NCBI RefSeq assembly: GCF_014898055.3
Contig: NW_023601433.1
Location: forward strand, 16,912,141 to 16,976,140
DNA from: Talpa occidentalis
Taxonomy: Eukaryota; Chordata; Mammalia; Eulipotyphla; Talpidae
Reading direction: 5' to 3'
DNA length: 64,000 nt
The position numbers and the translations under genes were made by a program. The notes below the pieces were generated by a model that did no database searches, was not told where the DNA came from, and was given only the letters and a program-made list of their open reading frames with translations. Shown in pieces: positions 34,320 through 46,008 of the stretch (position 1 is its first letter; every line of letters begins with the position of its first letter).

Positions 34320-34513
34320 CTGGGCAGGTCCACAGGCGATCCCAACTATGTGTTTGGTATCCAGTCCTGGCAGCGCAGCAGGTTCTGGCTTGGTCACACG
34401 CAAGGTGTCAAAGTGTTGGCACTGATCATTGCTGCCCCAGCTGTGAACCTCACTGTCCTCAGTTAGAGCCAGGCAGTGTGTGGAGCCCGCAGCCACATCA
34501 ATCACCTTCTTCC
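34320..34513 (-). CDS. HERC2: HERC2 exon w13: last full RLD1 repeat
   Basis: 194 nt, about residues 708-772. Acceptor ctcctag|GG, donor GCCCAG|gtactg; phase 1 in, phase 0 out. It encodes KKVIDVAAGSTHCLALTEDS, then EVHSWGSNDQCQHFDTL and KHIVGIACGPAQ. The usual LGHG turn is replaced by CQHFD, so this blade is degenerate. An antisense L1 fragment reaches close to the donor. Confidence 0.97.
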
Positions 34514-34859
34514 CTAGGAGGAAAGAGTGTTGCAGACAGTTTCACATCTCTAGTCTGTGGCAATGAAAATATTTACAATAGACCACTCAGGTCAGAAAGC
34601 ACTTAACATTCTTAAAGAGCAATGCGTTCCTTGACTATCATGTACAATTCATCTGTTTCAGGTAAGCTATTAAAAGCCCTGTTATGTTTTACCAACTACA
34701 ATTTTAAAGATCTACAACCTGCAATATTTATGCTAGGGTATTCCAAAAGAGTTAATTTTGCCTCTTCCTTATTCAGATCTCCATTCAAAAAAAAAAAGCA
34801 AGTGTAATTTTAATTAACTATTAGATCAAATTCTCCTGTTCCAAAGGCATACATTTCTT

Positions 34860-35480
34860 TTAATTAAGACTATGGTTTTAGAGAAGTTTTATGTTCATAG
34901 AAAACTAAAGAGAAGGCACAGAGACCTCCATATACCTTTCACCCGAACACATGGATAGCCTCCCCATTATCAGTTGTTGAGGGTTCAACACTACTTGTTG
35001 AAAAGACACTGTATAGCCTTTGTTTCTTTCTAAAATCTCGTTTGACTATACAGGAGTCTATTTCTGGATTCTCTGTTCTATTTCATTGATCTATTTCTAT
35101 TCTTTTCCCTTTATCACACAGTCTTGATTACTGTAGCTTTAGTAAGTCATACAGTTGAACAGAATGGGTCCTTCAACTTATTCTTCTTCAACACTGTGTT
35201 AGCTTTTCTGGGTCTTTCATCTCTCCATATAAACTTTAGAATCGGTTTGTTGATATCCATAAAATGTGTCAGGATTCTGATTAGAGTTGCACTGAATCTA
35301 TAGATCAAGTTGGGGAGAAATGAATCTTGAAAATATTGAGTCTCCCTATTCATGACATGGACTAGCTCTCATTTATTTAGTCCCTCTTTGATTACATTCA
35401 TCAATTCTATACATTTGCTCAAATAAAGATTTCTACATTTTTATTAGCTTTATACGTAAGTATTTTATTTCTTTGGATGC
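34860..35480 (-). mobile_element. L1 ORF2/3' fragment on the minus strand
   Basis: Seen in reverse: ttgatatccataaaatgtgt, gcactgaatctatagatcaa, tgattactgtagctttagta (reverse of L1 ORF2 thumb/C-terminal blocks). Sense to HERC2, unlike most L1s here. The leftmost part (agagaagttttatgttcata) may be a different L1 3' UTR. Confidence 0.75.
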
Positions 35481-35599
35481 AAATGTAAACCAAAACAATT
35501 GCATCAACAATCACTTAAATACTCCTTTAGTAAGTTATTTTCTTCAGCTAATAAATTTAGCTGAGGAAGCTTACTTTCTTGACTAAAGAAAAGGATCTA

Positions 35600-35868
35600 G
35601 GGCTTCCCTGGTGGCACAAGGGATTAAGCAATGCACTATGAAGCAATCCGCAGCGGCCTCTGCAGCACATGTTCAATCCCCAGCCGGCCAGGGAGCAACC
35701 CACATGGAGCAGCAGACCTCTCCTGACTCACCCGCTGCTCCCCTCAGCAGTGTATTTCAGTCAGTCTGCCTGTTCTGTTCCCCACTCTGTCTCTGGTGAA
35801 TCCCCTCAACCCCCGCATCTCTGGCCTATACCCCAGCTCTTGTATGCATAAATAATCTTCAAAAAAAA
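35600..35868 (+). mobile_element. tRNA-derived SINE (older subfamily)
   Basis: gggcttccctggtggcacaa head, tail tcttgtatgcataaataatc. Target duplication unclear. Confidence 0.88.
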
Positions 35869-36154
35869 AAAAATAGAAGATATAAATAAAAAAGCAAATG
35901 ACACTCAAATACAGCTCTGTAACAAACAACAAATTGTACAACTTACCTCAGAAGCTTAGAAAAAAATAAACACCACATGAGCACACAAAATTTCTAGCCA
36001 TCAAAATATTCACACGCTTTAAGAAAAAATGATGAACAATGAATGGATGTGACAAATGCCACTTACATGTCTGACTTTCAAACTGCCTTAACAAAAGAAG
36101 CATCCAGCATAAACAAAGAATCCAGGACAGGGAAACAACAAACTTTAGCAATCA

Positions 36155-36344
36155 TGCCAAATGCAGCCCAAAGTCTGTTTTTGTGAACAAAGTTATATAG
36201 GAACATAGCCAGGCCCACTTGTTTACACATTGTCTATGGCTGCTTTCAAGCTGCAACAGTAGCTTGAACTAAGCAGATGGGACAGAGTATGGCTCTTAAA
36301 TCTAAAATACTTATAATCTGACCCTTTAAGAAAAAGTCAGGTCA
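36155..36344 (-). mobile_element. MER5A-like (hAT-Charlie) element
   Basis: Reverse orientation: aagtctgtttttgtgaacaa, aggaacatagccaggcccac, ttgtttacacattgtctatg, gctgctttcaagctgcaaca track the MER5A consensus as I recall it. A SINE inserted at its right end (36345). Confidence 0.88.
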
Positions 36345-36638
36345 GGGCCCTCCCTGGTGACACAGGGGTTAAGTCTCAGCACTATGAAGCATGCTGCAGC
36401 CACTATAGCATGAGTTTGATCCGCAGCCAGGGAGGTGACCCACATGGCGCAGCAGACCTCTCTTGACTTGCCCACTGCTCCCCTCAGCAGTGTATTTCAG
36501 TTAGTCTGCCAGTTCTGCTTCCCACTCTGTCTTTGGTGAATCCGCTCACCCCCATGTCTCTGGCCTGTACCCCAGTTCTTATATGCATAAATTAAAAATA
36601 AATAAATAAACAAACAAACAAATAAATAAATAAATTCT
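36345..36638 (+). mobile_element. tRNA-derived SINE (older subfamily)
   Basis: gggccctccctggtgacaca head; long aaataaataaacaaacaaac tail. Target-site duplication aaaaagtcaggtca/aaaaagtcgggtca. Confidence 0.9.
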
Positions 36639-36884
36639 AAAAAGTCGGGTCACTCTTCAGATAAAGCACCACAGGCCCCACCTGATACACCTCACACCAA
36701 CCTCATCCATACTTTAAATATTAGTAAAACTGAACGAGTTTTAAGTAAAATTTAGTGACAATTCTAAGTCATTTTTAATATAGTGAAACAACTTTCCGAT
36801 TATTATCTACACCTAACAAGAGGTCAGTAAAAGTTTGTCACAATGGTCCATCCATGGAATGTCAGAGAAAGAAAAGAAAAACCC

Positions 36885-37549
36885 TACGTCACTAGGTGGC
36901 GCCAGAGTGCAAACTGGTCCAACCACTGCGGAAAGTCTGCAAGTTCCTCAGTCTACTAAAAATGGATCTACCATACCACCCAGCAATTCCACTCCTAGGG
37001 ATCTACCCAAAGGACACAAAAACATTGATTCAAAAGAACACCTGTGCCCCTATGTTTATTGCAGCACTGGAAACAACCCAAATGCCCAAAAATAGATGAC
37101 GGGATCAAGAAGATGTGGTACATATACACCATGGATTATTACTCAGCAATCAAAAAAGATAAACTCATGCCATTTGCAGCAACGTGGATGGAGCTAGAAG
37201 GAATTATGCTCAGTGAAAGAAGCCAGAAGAAAAAAAAAAAATATCAGATGGTTTCACTTATAACAGGAATGTAGGGGAACCAAATAAGACATGAGTTTAA
37301 AAAAAATAATAACAGTACAAAACACAACGAAGCAAAAACAGACAATTATAAACCAGAGACATCCTGCAGGGGAAGAGGAGGGAGAGGGGTGAGAGGGAGG
37401 GAGGGAGGAGCACAGCAGACTGTGGTGATGGGGCACAGGTGCCTTGGGGAAGGAAATTCTATGGGGACTCAATCTGAGGGGATGGGGGAAGCAAATATTG
37501 TCTAAAAAAATGTAAAAAATGATAAATGTTAATATTAAAAAAAAAGTTA
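36885..37549 (+). mobile_element. 5'-truncated L1 with open ORF2 C-terminus
   Basis: Contains the ORF2 end, open from about 37044 to 37230 (WYIYTMDYYSAIKKDKLMPF), then a 3' UTR with acaggaatgtaggggaacca, G-rich repeats and an A-tail. Flanked by aaagaaaaaccct/aaagaaaaacct. Relatively young compared with the other L1 pieces. The 5' junction carries a short non-L1 looking stretch (tacgtcactaggtggcgcca). Confidence 0.88.
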
Positions 37550-37711
37550 AAAAGAAAAACCTCTGGATGGATGGGTGCTCATGGGACAGAAGACTAAACA
37601 GACTTACATAAGATTTTTTATAAACCTAAAAAATAAAAAAAGACCTGCAAAGTTTAAAAAGGTACTAAAGAAACTGCCTCAAAGGGTTTTAGGTTTACAT
37701 TTTATACTCAC

Positions 37712-37963
37712 CTTGCAAGCCTTCTAAGAGTTTGGGATAACGAACATGTTCCTCTGTTCCATGCCCAAGTCTTTGGTTGTCACCTTTTCCCCATGAATAA
37801 ACCTGGCCATCCTTCGTCAACGCAATAGAAAACTGACTTCCACATCGAACTTTGACCACATCCAAGTCTTGAAGCTTTTCTATCAGTTTTGGTGTTTTGC
37901 AGCCATCACTACCACCTCTTCCCAATTTCCCATAGTCACCATCTCCCCAAGACCACACTTGAC
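37712..37963 (-). CDS. HERC2: HERC2 exon w12: two RLD1 blades
   Basis: 252 nt, the longest exon here, about residues 624-708. Acceptor ttttttag|GT, donor GCAAG|gtgagt; phase 1 at both ends. It contains two RCC1 turns, [17 protein letters not shown] and [17 protein letters not shown], around [20 protein letters not shown]. Near-identical to human HERC2 as I recall it. Confidence 0.98.
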
Positions 37964-38146
37964 CTAAAAAAATACATATTTAAGTATAAAATCACTGTAC
38001 ATCTTACTGGAACTTTTAAAGGACTTATCACTGGCAATCAGGATGGCTAAACATTAGCAAACATTATAATAACAATCAGAAACATTTTAAAACATCAATT
38101 ATTCTATTTTTAACTCTGATGTTTAGTTAAAAAGCAAAATGTCACA

Positions 38147-38413
38147 GGGTCTCCCTTGTGGCACAGGGATTAAAGTCTCAGCAGTATCAAGCTATCGCTG
38201 GCCATCGCAGCCTGAGTTCGATCCCTGGCCAGGGAGTTAATCCACATGACGCAGCAGAGCTGTCTGGCCCACTGCTCTCCACAGCAGTGTATCTCAGTAG
38301 ATCCACCTGCTCTGCTCCCGTTCTGTTTTGTCTCTGGTGAATCCTCTCACTCCCACACCTCTGGCCTGCACCCCAGTTCTTGTATGCACAAATAGAAATA
38401 AAATCTTTAAAAA
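38147..38413 (+). mobile_element. tRNA-derived SINE (third subfamily)
   Basis: Head gggtctcccttgtggcacag, with ttaaagtctcagcagtatca instead of the usual second arm; tail aaataaaatcttta. Target-site duplication aaaagcaaaatgtcaca/aaaaacagaatgccaca (imperfect, hence older). Confidence 0.88.
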
Positions 38414-38650
38414 TAAAAACAGAATGCCACATAGGAAGGATGATGGCTGCTAACCAACAATCTGGCTAGGCACAAGAGAAGTCCAAGGCGTGTAACTTCT
38501 GGGCCTCTGCCGAGGACACTCCGGCCCACACTCACTCAGAGAGGAACAACAGAGCAGCTGCTTGAGGGTCACTCCTCTCCAAAGTTCACTCCCTCCAGGG
38601 AAGGGGCCCTACTTATCCTGAGCCTGCCCAGAGCAGCATCCTCCACGTAC

Positions 38651-38764
38651 CGTTCTCAGTCACAGCAAGGGTCTGTGCATCCCCGCTCCCACAGGCCACG
38701 TCAATGACCTTTAATCCTTTGAGCCCAGCTACCAGCATTGGAATGGCCTCGTCTTCACTGGAGC
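38651..38764 (-). CDS. HERC2: HERC2 exon w11: RLD1 blade
   Basis: 114 nt, about residues 586-624, only 89 nt downstream of w10. Acceptor tttgcag|GC, donor GAACG|gtacgt; phase 1 at both ends. It encodes GSSEDEAIPMLVAGLKGLKV then VACGSGDAQTLAVTENG, linking two blades. Confidence 0.97.
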
Positions 38765-38853
38765 CTGCAAACAGACAGGACGCGCATTAATGCCAGTCCC
38801 TCTGAAAAGGCAATGTCCCACTTCCCACCTGAGCAGGCTCAGACTAGATGTAC

Positions 38854-39011
38854 CATGGCCCAAGCGGCCGTAGTTCCCCCGGCCCCAGGTGTAGAGCTCC
38901 CCCTCAGCAGTGATAGCTGCGCTGTATGTGCTGCCACACGCGATGTGCACCACGTGCTTCCCAGCCTGCTTTCCAGAGAAGGCAGAGATCACCTTAGGCT
39001 CCTCCAGAGGC
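38854..39011 (-). CDS. HERC2: HERC2 exon w10: RLD1 blade
   Basis: 158 nt, about residues 533-586. Acceptor ctctacag|G, donor CCATG|gtacat; phase 2 in, phase 1 out. It encodes PLEEPKVISAFSGKQAGKHV, then IACGSTYSAAITAEGELYTW and GRGNYGRLGHG: a complete RCC1 repeat core. Confidence 0.97.
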
Positions 39012-39530
39012 CTGTAGAGAGAAAGGGGGAAAAGGTGAATGCCTTTCTAGGCATTTCCTAGCAAAAAAAGAAAAATGTATCACCTCGGGGCTAAACTATC
39101 AACATCAAGACACAAGTCTTTCAGATATCTTAAATCAAACAAGTAACACCTCCATTTTTTGTTAAGTGGGCCCCAACGCCAAGCCTGGAATCCAGCAGGA
39201 ATATCTAAACAGTATCTGTTACAGTGTCACACAATCAAGTCCACAACTGCTTCATTGAGAGGTCAAAACATTGGCCCATCCACTTGACAGACTGCTCAGC
39301 AGGGAGAAATGAACTGACATGCCCAATGATGTGGCTGAAGCTCAGGAACTCTAAGGCAAAGAGCTAGGAATAAGATACCACACAGTGACTGGAAGATCAG
39401 TGACTGCCAGGAGCTAAAGGTGAGGAGTAAGCATGAGTGCAAAGGGGCCCAAAGAAAACAGCAGGAGCAAAGGAAACAATTGGCAGCCCTCTTTATCCTA
39501 CCCCTATATATGAGAAAAGTTGAAAAACAC
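39012..39530. other. HERC2 intron between w9 and w10, nothing recognised
   Basis: No identifiable element before the SINE at 39531. Confidence 0.5.
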
Positions 39531-39789
39531 GGGGCCTCCCTGGTGGCCTAGGGGTTAAGCCTCAGCACTATCACCACTATGGCCTGAGTTCAATTCCCAG
39601 CCAGGGAATCCCACATATGGCACAGCAGACTTCTCCTGTCTCACCAATTGCTCCCCTTAGCAGTGGATTTCAGTAAAAATACCCCTATTCTGCTCCCCAC
39701 TCTGTCTCTGGTGAATCCTCTCACCCCTCACATTTCTGGCCTACCCTTTAGTTCTTTTACACAAAAATAAAGAAAAAAGTAGAAAAAAA
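39531..39789 (+). mobile_element. tRNA-derived SINE (third subfamily, old)
   Basis: ggggcctccctggtggccta head, body strongly mutated, tail aaaaataaagaaaaaa. Target-site duplication gttgaaaaacac/gttggaaaaacac. Confidence 0.88.
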
Positions 39790-39882
39790 AAGTTGGAAAA
39801 ACACCAGACCACTTTTCCTTTCTATTTTTTTTAAAGTATCCTAAAAAGAAAGAGGTCAGTTACAGGAGTGGCCTGCACGTAC

Positions 39883-40034
39883 ACTGTGTCCCCGTGGCCC
39901 AGTCGTCCGCCGTCCCCACAGCCCCAGGAATACACCTCTCCCGTGGCCGCCAAGGCCAGGTAGTGGTGACCATCAGAATGCGCAGCGATTTTTACAATGT
40001 TTCTTGAGGCAAGTCCCTGGACCAGCTGTGGGGC
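39883..40034 (-). CDS. HERC2: HERC2 exon w9: RLD1 blade
   Basis: 152 nt, about residues 483-533. Acceptor ctctttag|GCC, donor ACAGT|gtacgt; phase 0 in, phase 2 out. It carries the RCC1 signature IAAHSDGHHYLALAATGEVY followed by SWGCGDGGRLGHGDT, with the usual glycine-rich turn and LGHG. Confidence 0.97.
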
Positions 40035-40277
40035 CTAAAGAGGTGAAAATATAAAGAAAATTAGGCATCAGTTTAAGGACAATGAAAACAGTGACTATCC
40101 TCAACTACACCTCTTACTTTAACAAACCCTCTTCTGACTGAACATGACCCTCTGGCAGCTGCCCCATCTAGCACCAACACGCCCAGACCTGCCACCAGCC
40201 CCATAAGAACAGATTCCCTCATTTGTTACCGCCTGGCCCTCTGAGTCAAGCGAGTCTATTGGTTAAGTCAGTTAACA

Positions 40278-40542
40278 TGGGCCTCCCTGGTGGTGCAAAG
40301 GGTTAAGATGCAACCTTTCAAGCTGTCCGCAGCCACTGCAGCACAAGTTCAATGCCCGGGCAGGGAGCTACCCACATGGAGCAGCAGACCTCTCCTGTCT
40401 CACCTGCTGCTCCCCTCAGCAGTGTGTTTCAGTCAATCTGTCTATTCTGTTCCCCACTCTGTCTCTGGTGAATCCTCTCACCCCCACACACCGCTGTACC
40501 CCAGTTCTTGTATGCATAAATAAATAAATCTTTTAAAAAAAA
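40278..40542 (+). mobile_element. tRNA-derived SINE (older subfamily)
   Basis: gggcctccctggtggtgcaa head, tail gcataaataaataaatcttt. Target duplication aagtcagttaacat/aagtcagttagccaat. Confidence 0.9.
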
Positions 40543-40781
40543 AAGTCAGTTAGCCAATGGGAACCATGACTGGCAATGAGTGTCACTGTGTGAAGTTCCT
40601 GATCTTAAATAACTAAGAAGTTCATCTGTCCCAAAATCTTGACAAAAATGATTACAATTGAGATTAAACACAACTAATAATATACAACGAATAAATACTC
40701 ATAGGTCTTCAGAAATCAAAGGACTTGAAGAATGACTAGACGTCTCCACCACCCATAGTAGGGAACCTTCAGGACACCCAC

Positions 40782-40970
40782 CAGTGTGTCACTATTGTAG
40801 GCCTGCGTGTACACGCGGCCGTTCCGAGACAAGATCAGGAAGCGCTTCTCTGCACAGGCGATCTGCATGACCCCCAGGTTGGCAAGGCCTTCACACTGAA
40901 TTGGTCCGATCACATTGGCATAGTATTTCCATCCTATTAACCCCCAACCTATGACCTCTTGCAACGATCC
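40782..40970 (-). CDS. HERC2: HERC2 exon w8: start of RLD1 propeller
   Basis: 189 nt, 63 codons, about residues 420-482. Acceptor tcttacag|GGA, donor CACTG|gtgggt; phase 0 at both ends. It encodes EVIGWGLIGWKYYANVIGPI, then IACAEKRFLILSRNGRVYTQ: the first RCC1-type blade of RLD1, the seven-bladed propeller nearest the N-terminus. Confidence 0.97.
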
Positions 40971-41106
40971 CTGTAAGATAATAAAAGAAAACATTTTTCT
41001 TTATAGCAGCAAGAAAACTTCTTAGTGAAAAGTATGAACATCCTATGCTAAGGGCAATACTGAGTCACTATGAGGTAAGAACAAAGTAAAGAAAGAAGCT
41101 GACTTA

Positions 41107-41380
41107 GGGCCTTCCTGGTGGTGCAGGGGGTTAAGACACAACCTATGAAGCTGTCCGCAGCCTCCACAGCACGAGCTTGATCCCCGGCCAGGGCGCTACC
41201 CACATGGCGCAGCAGACCTCTCCTGAGTCGCCCACTGCTCCCCTCAGCAGTGTATTTCCGTCAATCTGTTCTGTTCCCCACTGTCTCAGTAAATCCTCTC
41301 CCCCCCCCCACAAAAACACACCTCTGGCCTGTACCCCAGATCTTGTATGCATAAATAAATAAATCTTTTAAAAAAAAAAA
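41107..41380 (+). mobile_element. tRNA-derived SINE (older subfamily)
   Basis: gggccttcctggtggtgcag head, tail gcataaataaataaatcttt. Near-duplication agaagctgactt/tgaagctgattt. Confidence 0.9.
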
Positions 41381-42115
41381 GAATGAAGCTGATTTGAAAG
41401 AACTCATATATTCCTTTAGTTAACAGCTAAGATAAAGTGACTAAACAGGTTATTTTTACACAGCATTTTATTTCATCAGGCCTTGCTAAGTAATCCACAC
41501 TGTAAACACACTTTACAATGCTCAAACCAAATCAGCTTACCATTTTGCATCATAACAATGCAGAACCCTGGAAATCTAAGCACAGGCTGAGAGAAAAGTA
41601 TCACTACTGTCGGTGAAGGTGAAAGGGGTCAAGTCATGTGGGAACAACTTGGCGATGGTAAAGTACACATGTGAATGTACACACAGAGAAGCAAATGTAC
41701 ATAAACAGCACTGAGTAGCAAACTTGTGGCAACACAAGTGTCCACCAATAGAAGACACTTAAAAAAACAATAAAGACAATAAAAAAATCATGGTACATCA
41801 CACAGAGAAGACAAAGTAGGTTGTTTTTAAAAAAAATAGAGAAGCTCTGCTTTTGACACAGAAAGCTCTTCAGTATACTGTGGGTGAAAAACAAGCGACA
41901 GAAGTAGTGTGACATGCTGCTACTACATATTCATTCCAGAGAACACTGAAGGATACACACACAAGTGGGAAGCAGCAAGTAGGGAAGCCAGTAGATGGGG
42001 ATGGGAGATGGAAGTGACCGTGTGTCTTTGCATTGAATTTTGATTTCTGAAGCATGTGAATAAATTATTTTTTCTGTAAAAAAATAATTTCAAAATGAAA
42101 TATATGCTCTTCACG
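41381..42115. other. HERC2 intron 5' of w8, nothing recognised
   Basis: Possibly a decayed L1 around 41640-41800 (tggcaacacaagtgtccacc), not certain. Confidence 0.4.
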
Positions 42116-42240
42116 TTAAAAAATCAGGCTCTTCACCTTGGAAAACCTGGATTCAAATCCAGAGTTATTCTGTGTGACCCTGGCAAAATGCTCTTCCATC
42201 TCAGTTGACAGTTTTATTTATACAATGGCACAGCACTATG
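42116..42240 (+). mobile_element. MIR-like SINE fragment
   Basis: acctggattcaaatccagag, then tgtgtgaccctggcaaaatg and atctcagttgacag follow the MIR core (tgtgtgaccttgggcaagtt). Ancient mammalian SINE remnant. Confidence 0.7.
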
Positions 42241-42665
42241 ACAATCAGATACCACTGTTTATTTGTGGGTATATTTGTGTGCAGTCTCTGGGCAGGCACA
42301 CTGATCTACTGGTGATGTTACTGCTATAACCAGCATTACTACAGAAAGTCCAGAGCTCTGAGTGTACAAAACGGCACCAGAACCTCTGTGAGGAAGGCAG
42401 GATGGCATGTGCTGTATGGATAAAAGCAAGCTCTCTGGAGATGTGGCTCCTGAATCTGGAACCTGGGGCAGGAAGTCCTCAACCCCTGTGGCATCAGCGT
42501 GCACCTCACTCACTCTGACCACTCACAACCCCTATACTCCAACATACTTAATGTTGTAAATCAGCTGCCCCCCAATACCAGAGAAAGTGAGTCTCCACAC
42601 AGGCCCAGGACAAAGGTGTGGGAGGGGCAATGACTGCATGATAAATACCCCACACACACACAAAC

Positions 42666-42839
42666 CTTATGAGAGGTTGGCGAGCTACACAGAGGCGGCA
42701 TGCAGGGCGTGGCCAGGCGGTCCAGGTGTGCCATGACGACGACCGCGGTTTGTCGTAAGTCAATGGCGAGTTCATTGTCTTGAGGGAGAGTAAGATACCT
42801 CAGGAAACTCTCATTGGGGCTCAGAGGGCCAGACAGAAG
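42666..42839 (-). CDS. HERC2: HERC2 exon w7
   Basis: 174 nt, exactly 58 codons, about residues 362-419. Acceptor ctctttag|CTT, donor CATAAG|gtttgt; phase 0 at both ends. It encodes [20 protein letters not shown], then [20 protein letters not shown] and SSPTSHK. Last exon before RLD1. A (CA)n-like tract sits just past the donor. Confidence 0.97.
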
Positions 42840-43450
42840 CTAAAGAGAAGTGAACAAGCATTTTCAGAAACAGTGAAAAAAATTAAATAACACAATTAGC
42901 CTTTAACTATTCTATTTTTGGTACTCACGGTCACGCATTATCTACAGATCTGCTCCGTTTGGCTACCAAACATTAAGTGTTGCTAGGGCACTGACCCACT
43001 CATCTATACACCTACCACACAGTGGGACCTGCACGTCTATACTTTGACCACGCACACATGCACTGAGACCATGGGCAGACTCCACATGGGTCACTGACAC
43101 AGCCCAGCCTCCCTGCAGGCTCACCCCCCAAGGACCTTAGGCAGAGCAAACTTCCTAGGAACACAGCACTGCGCTCATATTGGCTGTGAAAACTAAAAAC
43201 AAAAACCCACTTGTTTTAAATGCTGCCCACGCTGGAGAAACCTAATGCGCTTGTATGAGATTAGCCACATCAACTGCAACTCAGCACTGACCTTCAGTAT
43301 CCACCCCACACCTGCCATAATGCTGTAATTGCCAAAAGCACACTGCCCACCAACGCCAACCACCACCACTTGTTAACAAAATTCTAACTATCTTAGAATA
43401 ACAGAAATGAAGAGAACGATGTAAATGCCAAGTCTCCTTATGATACATAC
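42840..43450. other. HERC2 intron between w6 and w7, nothing recognised
   Basis: No named element visible. Confidence 0.5.
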
Positions 43451-43622
43451 ATGGGTGTCACCCTCTGCATGAGGGGCATCTTTGCTGCAGATGATGCTCT
43501 GGAATCTTTGCAGCAAAGGGAGCAGGGGGGCACTGGTGCCCTGGGCAGAGCGTTCATTGTCAGTCTCCTGCGTCCCACTGTCCCACAACTGAAGCAACAA
43601 CAGGATCGCAGATAACATTTGG
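43451..43622 (-). CDS. HERC2: HERC2 exon w6
   Basis: 172 nt, about residues 305-361. Acceptor ctctttcag|C, donor ACCCAT|gtatgt; phase 2 in, phase 0 out. It encodes QMLSAILLLLQLWDSG, then TSAPLLPLLQRFQSIIC and ends AEGDTH. Leucine-rich helices precede the first propeller. Confidence 0.96.
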
Positions 43623-43682
43623 CTGAAAGAGAAAAACAGATTCAGTTTCTTTGCCATGGTCTGTCAAAAATAAAATCAGACA

Positions 43683-43955
43683 GGGCCTCCCTGGTGGCAC
43701 AAGGAGTTAAACACTGCACTGTGAAGCAATCCGCAGCCTCTGAAGCATCAGTTCGATCCCCAGCCCACCAGGGAACAACCCACATGATGCAGCAGACCTC
43801 TCCTGTCTCACCCACTAGCTCCCCTTGACAGCATGTTTCAGTCAGTCTGCCTGTTCTGTTCCCCACTTTGTCTCTGGTGAATCCTCTCACCCCCTGCATC
43901 TCTGGCCTGTACCCCAGCTCTTGTAGGCATAAATAAACAAATCTTTAAAAATAAA
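43683..43955 (+). mobile_element. tRNA-derived SINE (older subfamily)
   Basis: gggcctccctggtggcacaa head, 60 nt 5' of the w6 acceptor. Perfect target-site duplication aaaataaaatcagaca on both sides. Confidence 0.92.
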
Positions 43956-44122
43956 ATAAAATCAGACAACCAAGAAAAATTGAAGAACTACTTTAGATTT
44001 GAATGGAAGCAAAAATAATGCCATGAAAATAATTCTTGGCAGTAAAATCTCACCAAGATTTTAGCACAAGACTTCTACCTTCTGTTGGTAAGAAGCATAA
44101 AGCCCGTTAAGAAGCTCAAACA

Positions 44123-44396
44123 GGGCCTCCCTAGTGACACAAGGGGTTAAGATACAGCCTATAAAGCTAGCCACAGCCACTGCAGCACGAATTCAATCCC
44201 CAGCCAGGGAGCTACCCACATGGAAAAGCAGACCTCTCCTGACTCACCCACTGCTCCCCTCAGCACTGTATTTCAGTCAGTCTGCCTTTTCTGTTACCCA
44301 CTCTGTCTTTGGTGAATCCTCCCACCCCCCACATCTCTGGCCTGTACCCCAGCTCTTGTACACATAAATAAATAAATCTTTAAAAAAAAAAAAAAA
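44123..44396 (+). mobile_element. tRNA-derived SINE (older subfamily)
   Basis: gggcctccctagtgacacaa head, tail cacataaataaataaatctt. Target-site duplication aagaagctcaaaca/aagaagctcaaata. Confidence 0.92.
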
Positions 44397-44695
44397 AAGA
44401 AGCTCAAATAGCACTTGCTACAGGGAACTTTGAGGATCTTACATTCATGAATAATAATTTGAAAAATTAATTTTAATTGGGGAAAAAAGAAGTTTTGATA
44501 CAACTAGAAAACTGAAAATAAAAAAAGTGAAGAAAAGCTAAGTAAGCCCAGGTATGAACAAATGAGAGAGGTCTGGGACATGGTTCTTTGATTATATAAC
44601 TATGACACATTTGCTGCCATCAATAGAGATTCTATGAAATGCCACAAAATGCAGGCAATGTTTGAACACAGAAGCACAGCCTTGCAGCGCCTCAC

Positions 44696-44806
44696 CTCAG
44701 TGTGCCTCTCTGCACAGCCAGCTCCAGCAGGATGGCCAAGGCCAGGTGCTGGTCCTGCAGAGGGATGCTCCCCGGCCCTTTGATACCAGGCGTCCCATGA
44801 ACATCC
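44696..44806 (-). CDS. HERC2: HERC2 exon w5
   Basis: 111 nt, about residues 268-304. Acceptor cgtttcag|G, donor CTGAG|gtgagg; phase 2 at both ends. It encodes DVHGTPGIKGPGSIPLQDQH then LALAILLELAVQRGTL. A loop followed by a hydrophobic helix. Confidence 0.95.
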
Positions 44807-46008
44807 CTGAAACGACAGCCATGGGTGCAGGGAGAAGGTAACATTAGCACTTAAATACTAAGGTATTAAGTTAATTATATATTCTACCATTCAGTATCAA
44901 GTTTCTGAGACTTGCTACTCATATGTATCTAGACTTAAATGTATTCAGAGACGTTAAAGTATACAAGTAACTTATAAAGATGCTGTCATTAAAAATATTA
45001 TTCAGATATCATTAAATAATTATAGATTATATCAGAAGACATATTTCAAGTTTCTGTAGCATAAATTTATTTACATCACTCTTCAAAAGAAGTAGAAAAA
45101 TGTTTAGATATGTTTCCAGTTTCAATGAAGTGTGAGGCTGTTTGAGTATCAACGTTACTCTACAGAACTAGACAACCAAGTTCTAAAACCTCCTGAGAAT
45201 CCATAGGTAAAACATCTAAGTTATCTTTGATTAAAGAAATCATTTTAATTGCTCCACAACAAAAATTAACATGTATCCTTAACTCAAGATGGGAGAAAAA
45301 GGATCCTTCAACATCACCATTACAGTTGAAGTTTTTAAATTAATTCCAGATCTATTTTCAGGACCTCAACCCTAAACCCCAAAGCAGTTCATTGGCACAG
45401 AGACCGCCGGTGTCCCTGCTCACCGGAAAGGGCACAGCAGTGACCTCGCATGAGGAGATGGAGAAGGGACTCACTTTTCCTCTACATTTCTCTTTGCTGT
45501 TAATTTTTTTATTGAGAAAACACATTTTCTTTAAATTTAAAAACCATCACCAAAATGCATAGCACCCAAGACCAAAGTCCACGGTTTTCCTTAAGGAAAA
45601 TGATTCACATTCAAGTATTTTCACACTAAAAAGATCTTGATCTTGAGTAGCTCTTTAGTTCCATGTTGTCTATTAAGGCAATACCCATCACTCAGAACCG
45701 TGGCACCCACATTCTCAACAAGGCACACATGGGTGCTCTAACACTTCTAAGTGACTGATCCCCAAATCATAAAATATCTGACAAAAATAGGTTACAAAGG
45801 CATTTCCCATTCCATTCAATATGACACCTTCCGAAGGGTCCAACAGAGTGTCAAAAGTCAAACATGAAAAAGCTGAGGACCAGGATCTAGCATCAAAGGG
45901 CTGAGGTTGTGCTGGAAACACAGTGCAGGAACCAACCTACCGAGTCTCTTAGCTCGAGAGAGAGGAGGGCGAAAGGAGACTGTGAAGATGGGAATGGAAG
46001 GAACTCAC
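44807..46008. other. HERC2 intron between w4 and w5, nothing recognised
   Basis: AT-rich, no element named. Confidence 0.5.
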
